Shown one piece after another: positions 55,544 to 64,000 of a DNA stretch of 64,000 bases (positions are counted from its first letter, which is position 1; each line of letters opens with the position of its first letter). The notes below the pieces were generated by a model that had not been told where the DNA came from, ran no database searches, and saw only the letters and a list, made by a program, of their open reading frames with translations. The DNA comes from Polytrichum commune (taxonomy: Eukaryota; Streptophyta; Polytrichopsida; Polytrichales; Polytrichaceae), in the NCBI GenBank assembly GCA_950295325.1, contig OX485803.1:64125554-64189553 (forward strand). The letters are read 5' to 3'. A program made the translations under genes and the position numbers.

Positions 55544-58214
55544 GCCATAGCAGTAGTGGCGCGACGACAAGTTGGAACAATTAAGGTATTGCAATTGGAG
55601 GGCAGAATTACTCAGCCCAGCTCCGGCTCTCCCTTCCCAGAGTCACGGTAAACTAGAGGGGGAACACCTTCACCGCTTCAAATTTTACCAAAGGAGTTTT
55701 AAGCCTTCCCACTAGCAAAGGACATCAGCGCACTGAATTTTTTAATATCTGGGGGTGTCAAGTTCTTGAAGTTTAGAGTTCAAGACTGCAGATAATACTT
55801 AAAACCTTGTATGGTGGTTGAGAAGAGGTATCAGAGCTGCAAACTTAGGTCATTTTTTTGGAAAAGATTGGAAAGTGAATGAGTGAGATGAAATTGTGAA
55901 TTTATATATAAGTAGGCAATGCGAGATAGAGACTTCCTTGTGGAAGAAATTGTATTTTCTGTTTTGTGTCATGTCACAACTTAAGAGGGTCATTGCTATC
56001 AGGCAAGGTATCGTTACTTATGTCTAAGCAGAGATTCCTTGTAATCAGAAACCATATTTCAGGCACCTTATTTCACTTTCGTAGAGTGCATTTCCATGTT
56101 TACAATTGTCAAGTATATCTTGCAAAGACTACTGTAGGTATCAACAGAAACATAAAATGATAGGGCACTTCAGGTCTAGGATGTTGCATTCTTTACAAAA
56201 TTGTATGCAAATAGAACATTCTTGAGACAACCTTCTTTGTGACTCATTGGAGTCACAGGAATACAGCTCTGGCTCCCTACGCCTTGCCAGCTTGTTCCAA
56301 TAGAACAATAGATGGGGTCCATATTGCACCTAACTTAGTGGCTATCAAATTGATTATTATCAATGCTGGTGTTGGACCCTGGACCATAGTGCAATGCTTT
56401 GGGTCCCATTCGTGTGATCCCATGAAACCACCTAATACGGACTCAAAAGATCTTTGAAACAATATTTTGAGCTCACTTCAGACTTTGGTCAAGCACATGA
56501 TGGCTTAATCTTGTAGGGTTTTTCAAAGATCTAAATGAGATGTCAATCGTCATATTTTGCTGAGCCACTTGAAGACAAGAAGCTTTCAGAGTTTACATTC
56601 TTGCAGCACCCATATCATGCTCACATTTGCTATATGAAGCTAATGAAGAGTCTCACTTGCTCACCTTTGCAAGAGCCTCTCAATGAGCTATCACTCATGA
56701 AATTGCACTCAACTATTTGAACACAGGGCTCTTAAATAGTATTGTGCATATAGTCCAATTTCATTGTAATACATGTATTTTAAGTGCTCGTTCTTAAATA
56801 CAAACTATAACACTCAAATAGAAGTGTCCAATCAACAAGACTGATCACATAGGGTCCACATGCCTTGAGTTCTTACAAAACCATGTACACCTAGAGTAAC
56901 TATTTGAGTTTGCCAAGGTCACAATCATAGCAATCCTCCCAACTGTTGCTTACCTACATATCAAGTATAAGTTATTTTTCAACAACTAGCAATTGCATTA
57001 CAAACTCAACACCATCCAAATCTTTTAAATTGAGTAAATTATGAATTGACAGTGAATTTTCAAAGGTCAAAAATGTGGTGACCAATTCACATTATGTAGG
57101 GGGCCCCAAACTAAGAAATTTCTCAACTGAGGACTTATATAGTGAAATGTATGACAAATCTTGGAAGCCCTCAGTTGAGAAAATACTCCTCATAAGATAA
57201 GCAGGTCTTAAATGGTTAGTTTTTGTTGTTTGCCATTATTCTCAACTTGGATTTCAAAGTTAGGAATATACTTTGGATTTGCGAATGTTGATATGAGATT
57301 TTAATAACAATCTATGAAATTTTTTGATCTCCCTTGTTGATGCTATGTAGGTCCCCCAATTATGTTGGCTATTGAACCCAAAATGGTTAGAACAATTTGA
57401 GCATGTAGTTCAATTTCTTCTAAATACAAATTTTTTTGGTGTTGGTGTTCTCACATTTACACCTAGCCACACACCACTCAAATATGGGTGTCCGATAAAA
57501 ATAATTAACCAATTTAGGCACATCCTCTGCCTTAGTGTAAGTCTTTGAGAAACCAATTTTAAGCTTAGGTCCAATCTTGAGTCCAAAAGTGAGCTCAATT
57601 ACGGGGTATTTGGAACTTGAGATTTGGAGCCTATTAGGGAATATCACATGCAAGCGTACCTCTCATCCATCAAGCATAAAAACTAAAACCCTATAAGTTT
57701 GTGGTTGATTAATCTCAAATGACTTGGGCTAGACAAATTCAGGGGCTTTAAAGCTAATTCATGTGTAATTTCAACAAAAATAGTAACTTCCGAAATGCAT
57801 ATTATTTCAGGGCTTTTATGTTGGATGAATGAGACGTACACTCCAATGTAATATATCCCCTCTCACGAATGAAGCCTTGCTTCAGAACTTTCATCCATCA
57901 CTAATACTACTATGTCAAGATATACACTTATAACCGTGATGAGACTTCGTGCTCATTCTTTCATATGAGCTTAGCATGCTAAGATGTAAAACTTGTAAAA
58001 AAGTGCAAGATGATTGCCAATTCTAGATCGTGTCCATAGGCATTTTACCTCATAAATTTTGAAGCTCATATAAACACCTCATTCATTATTCAAGTGAAGA
58101 TTTTCAAGTCATTAAATGGTTGTATAAACATTTACAAGGCATATTTGAAGTAATGTATAATATGCCAATTGTAAACGTAAGATCTTCTCAAATAAATAAT
58201 GCTCAGTCCACCTT
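55544..58214. other. Intergenic, 3' flank of the endoglucanase gene and spacer
   Basis: 55544-55960 is likely 3' UTR (no strong AATAAA seen). The rest has no gene. A short hairpin with 16-base arms (TTTCTCAACTGAGG and inverse) lies at 57118-57182. About 57340-58140 contains reverse copies of the AT-rich dispersed repeat. Confidence 0.45.
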
Positions 58215-58875
58215 GTCACAGCAAGCTTTAAAACTCTTGGAACTACTCAAAGATGACAATATTCTGTGATTGAAAGATTGACGTTGGATGCAGTTCAGGC
58301 CTGAGTGGAGAGAGTTTGACTGAAAATGGACAATACTGGATTGGAATAGATACTTCAAAGGCCATGGTGGATGTTGTATCAGAGATAGGATAGAAGGAGA
58401 TCTATTGCTCCTGATATTGGTCATGGTTTGGCATTCTGGCCTGGGTGCATTGATGGGGCTACTAGTATCTCTGCTTTGCAATGGCTTTGTAATGTCAACA
58501 GAAGCTCTCACAATCCATGGTAATGGTTGCAAATATTTTTATTTGCAGAATTATATTTTGTGTTTGGCAGTTGGAGCTAGGGCTGTGATACAAATCTATC
58601 CAGAAAATGATGCACAAATGACAATGTTAAAATCTGCAGGATTTATTGGTGGTATTCCAGATAGCACAAAGGCAAAAGAAACGTTTTTGGTCCTCAATGC
58701 AGGTCCTATACTTGCAAAGAGTATTACTGTAAAGAAGTGCCAGGTTATTCAAGAGGATCATGTGTAAAAGAAAGCATGGATAATTCAAAAGAAAGATTGA
58801 CAACAACGGCAAGGATTTGACGACATTCCACCCAACACTAAATATACAGGACGCAAGAGAGAAGCACAATTCTAA
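58215..58875 (+). pseudogene. Intronless pseudogene of BUD23-type 18S rRNA (guanine-N7) methyltransferase
   Basis: Reading across frames, the blocks follow BUD23 order. QALKLLELLKDD is first, then the SAM-binding region [57 protein letters not shown] and [15 protein letters not shown]. Then LAVGARAVIQIYPENDAQ, AGFIGG, FLVLNAGP, and finally the BUD23 tail DDIPPNTKYTGRKREAQF with its stop at 58873-58875. At least three internal stops and two frameshifts destroy it. The N-terminal ~40 residues are missing. No introns are visible over 660 bp, though plant BUD23 genes are normally intron-split, so a processed origin is likely. In the active family the enzyme methylates 18S rRNA in 40S maturation. 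Confidence 0.87.
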
Positions 58876-59504
58876 TGCCAATTTACAAGGCAGATTCTTC
58901 TAAATATTTGAAGTAATATATATGCTGATGTGCGTTGGCTGTGAGAAGCCATGTCTCCCTTCGCTTTTGATCACGCTGCCAAATGTTAAAGGCACAAAAC
59001 AGGCTTCTGTTGTGCTTTTGTTATACCAGGGTGTATTCCCATGAGCTCTCTTTGCATCAACTTCATCAAAGCTACTCTCACCTTGATCTTCCTCCTTGCT
59101 TTTGCAATAAATCAGCTTCAAAAACCTGTATGCACAATTTGTGAATTGGAAGTACTGTATTGAAGATTCTACTACATAAACCACAAGACAGATTCTTCAT
59201 GTCATAGATAAAAGGGATCGGTCCACCATTAGTCCATTTGAGCTGAGAATACAGCAAGTAACTTGCTTTGCTCATTCAGTGCCTAACTTTTAGAAGCAGG
59301 TGGTCAATTTGATTAGAAGCAGGTCTTGTCAATTGCTACCTAGACTACACAGAAAAGGTCAGTCCCTATGGCAGGAATTGCAATGTGTATGGAGAAGCAC
59401 ATCACCTAGTCCTTTCGTGGATTGGTTAACACCTATATAAGAACTGTTCAATCATTGGTCCAACTAAAAAAACATATGTAGACAATCACCTATGAGGCTG
59501 CATT
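58876..59504. other. Spacer / 3' flank of the DUF4079 gene
   Basis: No gene seen. Lies between the pseudogene end and the stop codon of the minus-strand gene; the right part is presumably its 3' UTR. Confidence 0.45.
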
Positions 59505-62500
59505 TTAAGATAAGTAATCCAGCTGAAGACCCAGTTGAAGTCCAAAAATTGCATGAACCAGAAAGAACGCCATGATTATAGTGCCCAAAAATGCATGAAC
59601 GGTCCGCAAGTTTGGGTTAGCCTGCCAAGAAAAAGGATCACCAAAGAGTCTCAGTACCAATGATTGTCAATTCTGCACCAATATTGACAAGCCAATGTTG
59701 CATCGCATAGCATGAACAGGACGTCATAGCCTCATAATTTCTTGGAAAGTACCACAAGATGGTATCTCTTGATTCTGAGCATGTACACCGATATTACAAT
59801 ATTTTTCTGAGTTTTGAGTCACATGGAAAGAGAGATGATTTGTTCTTTATAGTCAGAAATGGTTTTGTCAATTCTGCTGATAGAAAAATTACCTTGAAAG
59901 CAGATGAAAGACCCGATTGTACACCCAAAAGGGCGAGGCCTATCAAACCAGTGACTGCGTGAGGGCTGCCACATCCAGAGCACACGAGAAAAATTACTGA
60001 GGTATATCACGCATGAATATGCAGAAGGGGGAAAGAACTTAGACCTCACGCAGCCTATTGGTAGGACTTTATAGCTTTATAATAAGTATTACAATTTGTC
60101 CATAAAAGGTCATTTTCAAGGTTTTGTCTGAAGCCTGAAGCTGAAGATGACCTCTCAAATTCCTACAGGACATTTGTTTTGTTCAGCCAGATGGCCTTAG
60201 GAATTTCATGAATATTTGATTTTAAGAAGCCTTTCAAGCAACATGCTCCTGCAAGAAAACAGTTTAATTTTGACTGGCGGGATGATTATAGACTTTGCGT
60301 TAGATAAAGTTCAAGCCATGGTTTCAAATTCCATATCGCCTCACCTTTCAAAAATTGGCTTATCGCCAGTGGTCACCAGGGAGGTGATGCCGCCAACAGC
60401 CCCAGCAGCAAAGAAAAAGAACATGCCAGCGAGCAATTTAGGGTGCAAGTCCTTGGCAGCTGCCCTGGCTGCCTGAGATTGCACATCATCAATACAAATT
60501 GTAATGAATCAGAATGATGTTGACAATCAAACCACCGTGGCAGAAGTGGGACAAGCGAAAACATTAGAACATCTGTGATGTTCACATCCACCGAAATGAA
60601 AATTGTCAGTGCAGGAGCTAAACTTACCCCATCCGGACTGAGGCGAATCTGCCAACCTAAGTAGGAGCCGTATCCGCCCATCGCAAAGAGTACTACTGCC
60701 TGCACATCGAGGCCACTCTTTCAATAGGATACATATGCCAATGAACCTACGATTTTGATGTCTTAATGTCATGTGCTTCCATGACCAATAAATATCCAGG
60801 AAACAGGTTTCAACTTATTAAGGTTAAGCTTATTCTAGAAAAAGATTATTTTGAAACAACCCAAGGTTTAAGGCAATCCAGATAAGAAGCAACAATTGAG
60901 GGAAAATATACGCAAACAAGAAACAAACTGTTTGTGCAGCAACGTGTACCATGTTGCCAGGGTGGCCCCAGTGAACAAGCCATGATGGCAGATCCCAAGC
61001 TCTAACCAAGTCTCCATATGGCTCGAACAATGCAGTCACCGTTGCAGCTACACGAACAAAAGTAAAGTGATTTAGTCAGACCTGAAATGACTAGAACTAC
61101 CAACAAATTGGTAATTAGATGATAGCCCAATGAATACAATACTTAATGCACATTCCCCCATTTTTCCTACCCACCCTTGAATCTCTTTACCCAAATAGTT
61201 GCTGAAGCTTAAAGTCTTCATTCAGCAACGCTTACGGTCATTGGAAAATGATTCTCCACATATTCAGGTTTCTATGTTACTCGGGCAGCACCGCATGCTC
61301 ATTTTACCCACAAAGCCCATACATTTTCCAAATCCTTATTGCCCACCGATTTATTGAAAGAGAGACAACCCTCTAAACCCCTTCCCACCCTCGAGAATTG
61401 AAGGTCAAAGGAACAAAGGCATGAAGCTTAATAATGATAAGTTGCAATTTATGTTGTTTGTGTAGAGGGGATCGAGAGTTTATACCACCAGGGAGCGCAG
61501 CGAGCGGTAGGAGGGGAAGTACACTCATAAGACGTGTCTCCTTCCTTGAAACAACAAGAGGAAGATCTAATCGCTCCGGAGCTGCTGCAATTAGCACATC
61601 CTTTTCCGTGTCTCCAGACCCGGCCTCACAACGGAAAGCTGCAAAACCCTTAAACCCTTAGTCCCTACTACGTACTCCTCCAAATCCAGCAGACTTCCAC
61701 CCAAATTAAGAATCCTTCACAATCCTACTTTATTCCCCGCTAATGCACAGGGAAATTCCAGTTTTGTCTCCACGTAAAGAATTACGATTTAATGTCTCGC
61801 TGATTATCTGGAGATGGAATAATTGTGTCGCTGTTTCTCATGAATGGTGACTCGCAAAAAAACCCATAATCTCCTTGTGTCGAAAATCGTTCACAAACAA
61901 CATGACAGTTACAAAAATCTGCTCTAAATGGTGGTCAGATTTATGCTCAAATTTTACAAGTGCAACATAACTTGCAGATAATTGCACATCACACTGTCCA
62001 ATATATGAGGTTTTTGGTCTTGACATTGTCTTCCAGCAAACTAATTGTCACTGGCTAACAATACTGATTATGATTAGAACTGAGGGAATGCAGCCAATGG
62101 TTGAAAATGCTCCCGCCTCCCACACATATACAGGTTTCAATACTCAATTAGCAGGAACAAACATTCAAAGATAAATGGAAGGCACCAAAAATGCCTGATT
62201 ATGCTTAGAATTGAGGAGATGACAGGCAATGGTTGAAACGACATCATCCCACATACACAGATTCCAGGACTCAATTAGTAGAAAAGACGAAATAGCATCA
62301 TTAGATATAACAGATGGCCCCACAAATGCCCCCCTGATTATGCGTAGGACCGAGGGAATGACAGTCAATAGTCGAAAATGCTTCCACATCACACAGATTT
62401 TCAGGACTCAATGAGCAGAAAAAGCGCAATGACATTCTCAGATAAATGGAAGGCACTCCATATGACTGATTATGCTTAGAACTCAGGGAATGACAGGCAA

Positions 62501-62902
62501 TAGTTGAAAATGCTCCCACATCTCACATATACAGAATTCAGAATTCAATTAGCAAAAAATAAAGAATTGCATTCCTGGATAAATGAAATGGCTCCCGCGC
62601 GACTGATTATGGTTAGAAGTAAGGGGCTGACAGCCAAATAGTTGAACATGTTCAATTCCACCCTCAACTTTTACCAGCCTCAGTATCTGTGGCCCATTCC
62701 AGTTATCCAGGGCTGTCAATACGTATTTTCGTGAAACTGAATATGCTTAGGACCCGGGGAATGCAGCTAGCTTTAGATTAGCTTTTAGCTTACACGGGAA
62801 GATGGATCGGCTCACTGCTCCGCTACGATGATGGCTCTGATAAGCAAGAACTCTGGAAGAAGCGGGCAAGATTGGAGCAGCTGCGAAAGCGAGATGGGCC
62901 AT
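59505..62902 (-). CDS. Chloroplast DUF4079 family membrane protein
   Basis: Seven exons on the minus strand give 249 residues: 62902-62794, 61638-61486, 61047-60950, 60699-60628, 60472-60345, 59965-59893, 59621-59505, all GT-AG with matching phases. The start MAHLAFAAAPILPASSRV begins a Ser/Arg/Ala-rich transit peptide. Upstream in-frame Met codons exist but lack this character. The mature part has about five hydrophobic segments: LMSVLPLLPLAALPG, AVVLFAMGGYGSYLGWQI, LAGMFFFFAAGAVGGITSLV, AVTGLIGLALLGVQS, and FLGTIIMAFFLVHAIFGLQL. Words typical of the family include HWGHPGNMA, GGYGSYLGWQIR and DKPIFESPHAVTGLIGLALL. DUF4079 occurs in cyanobacteria and plastids; the plant members are thylakoid-associated and of unknown function. 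Intron 1 is filled by a minisatellite. Confidence 0.88.
62063..62765 (-). repeat. Intronic minisatellite, ~133-bp units, five full plus a partial
   Basis: Units begin CTGATTATG-TTAGAA at about 62063, 62195, 62333, 62463 and 62600. Each continues GGGAATGACAG-CAATAGTTGAAAATGCT, CACA-ATACAGA, ACTCAATTAGCAGAAAA and ATAAATGGAAGGC. A sixth unit head (CTGAATATGCTTAGGACCCGGGGAATGCAG) begins at 62732 and ends about 30 bases short of the exon 1 donor of the DUF4079 gene. Units differ at perhaps 15-25% of positions. Confidence 0.9.
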
Positions 62903-63179
62903 GGCCGCCGTCGCTCCTACAAATCTGCGAGCAAATCGAAGGCGCGCGCGTTCGCTCACTGCAGGCACGAGAAAGCAGAGAGTACTAAACTCATAAGGCT
63001 CTACCGAGGGCACAAGCACCATATGGATGAACAGATCGTAGATGGATGATATATTTGTGGATGAATGACGTCCGTCCGAGAGCGAGGAAAGTGCCCGGGG
63101 ACTCGGTGGGAGCGTGCGGGCCACACGCGGCAGCTTGAGCGCTATCTTCTCGTCCCTTGCAAAAGGAACAGTAGGTGGG
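62903..63179. promoter_or_regulatory. 5' flank of the DUF4079 gene (promoter side), GC-rich
   Basis: GC-rich stretch immediately upstream of the minus-strand start codon, contrasting with AT-rich sequence beyond 63180. It likely contains the 5' UTR and core promoter. No TATA box stands out. Confidence 0.35.
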
Positions 63180-63900
63180 TCTTAAATGGTTACTTTCTCC
63201 TCACCAGCCACATCTCCAAGGATATGAAACACCCAATTAGAATGAGATTGTTAGCATATCCATGTGGAGGCCATAGCCACTTTCCACATAATTTTCCGAG
63301 CTCATATGAATATCCTATTCACTATCAAAGTGAAGGTTCATCATGTTCATCAATTGGTCATATAGGTTATTTCAATTATGTTGATTGTTTGCATGAGCAT
63401 GGACTGGATGGTTATCAGCTTTGATCACACAATCTAATCTCTTTCAAAATTATGTCTTTCTGGTATATGTTCTTGAAGCCACGTCAATATGCATGTCACT
63501 TGAATTTGGGTGTCCTTATAAGAAAAGTAATTGTACAGAGGTTGCTTACCTTAACATTAAGGAAGACATGTGTTATTCGGATACTTTTCTCTTTGAATTT
63601 GCACCTACTTCTCATATGATATGAACCACACACGATTCGTGCGAGATAATCAGCATATCCAAATCACGCCCATACCCTATTGCCTTATGATTTACCAAAG
63701 TGTAGCATTTTTTACTCGTTATATTGTCATATATGTCCTCCTCCCCAAGTATGTGGATTGTCGAACCTAGAACACTTAGCATATTTCGAACATGTAAATA
63801 TGTTCCAAACGCATGTACCTTTGGTGTCTATTCTTAGATTTACACCTAACCGCATCCCACTCAAGCATAGGTGTCAAGATTAATTATATGCTTCTCTTGC
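63180..63900 (-). repeat. AT-rich dispersed repeat, reverse copies
   Basis: GATATGAAACACCCAATTAG, GGCCATAGCCACTTTCCACA, GAGCTCATATGAATATCCTA, ATTATGTTGATTG and AATCTAATCTCTTTCAAA repeat the family in reverse. A second, shorter copy follows (GCACCTACTTCTCATATGAT, near 63601, and CACTCAAGCATAGGTGTC near 63860). No gene. Confidence 0.6.
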
Positions 63901-64000
63901 TTATCAAAGTGAGCACTTTTGATGAAGTCAAATATCTGATATTCATCTCATTTGACCAAAAGCTCAACATTTGCCATGATCCTTGCAAATTAGGTCATGA
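63901..64000. other. Window edge, nothing identified
   Basis: Last 100 bases; no feature recognised. Confidence 0.4.

Noticed and set aside
62747-63124. Start of the DUF4079 protein at an upstream Met
   Set aside because: The upstream part lacks transit-peptide character, and the MAHLAF start gives a normal chloroplast leader that splices in phase to exon 2.

Overview
This window reads as nuclear DNA of a land plant. The evidence is two intron-containing genes with plant-specific architecture: a membrane-anchored GH9 endoglucanase of the KORRIGAN type, and a nuclear-encoded chloroplast DUF4079 membrane protein with a transit peptide. There is also a decayed BUD23 methyltransferase copy, a plant-like set of hAT, PIF/Harbinger, CACTA-like, Mutator-like and Copia-type repeats, and AT-rich gene-poor spacers. 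The exact lineage cannot be fixed from sequence alone. The repeat load and the unusual LINE type make a seed-free plant (fern, lycophyte or bryophyte) a reasonable guess, but that is inference.

Layout. 1-16 kb is repeat-rich spacer: a tRNA-derived SINE at the left edge, a Mutator-like foldback nested in a CACTA-like MITE (3.2-3.9 kb), a second SINE family (4.5 kb), and a hAT remnant nested in a PIF-like MITE (9.6-11.7 kb). 16-25 kb holds one weak ORF, a solo LTR, and a TIR element with an internal minisatellite. 25.36-36.62 kb is one old non-LTR retrotransposon (LINE) on the minus strand, flanked by a candidate 9-bp target duplication. It carries a C-terminal CCHC plus restriction-like endonuclease region of the R2 type. 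It has been broken by a 5.8-kb TIR element (itself carrying a foldback, a CACTA-like MITE and a second, 5'-truncated LINE with a 15-bp target duplication), by a solo LTR together with loss of the reverse transcriptase, and by a 306-bp hAT-type MITE. 36.6-50 kb is spacer with a PIF-like element, foldbacks, a SINE with a 12-bp target duplication, and several copies of an AT-rich dispersed repeat.

50.6-63 kb is the gene-bearing part. The KORRIGAN-like gene (six coding exons, 611 codons before the stop, + strand) has a TATA box about 420 bp upstream of its start. The BUD23 pseudogene follows at 58.2-58.9 kb. The DUF4079 gene (seven exons, 249 aa, - strand) comes next, with a 130-bp tandem array filling its first intron. 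The genes are functionally unrelated (cell-wall cellulose synthesis, thylakoid membrane, rRNA methylation) and form no operon or cluster.

The most unusual content is the R2-like LINE family, and a tRNA-derived SINE at the window edge whose 3' tail resembles the 3' end of the younger LINE copy. This suggests a SINE/LINE partnership based on a restriction-like-endonuclease LINE.
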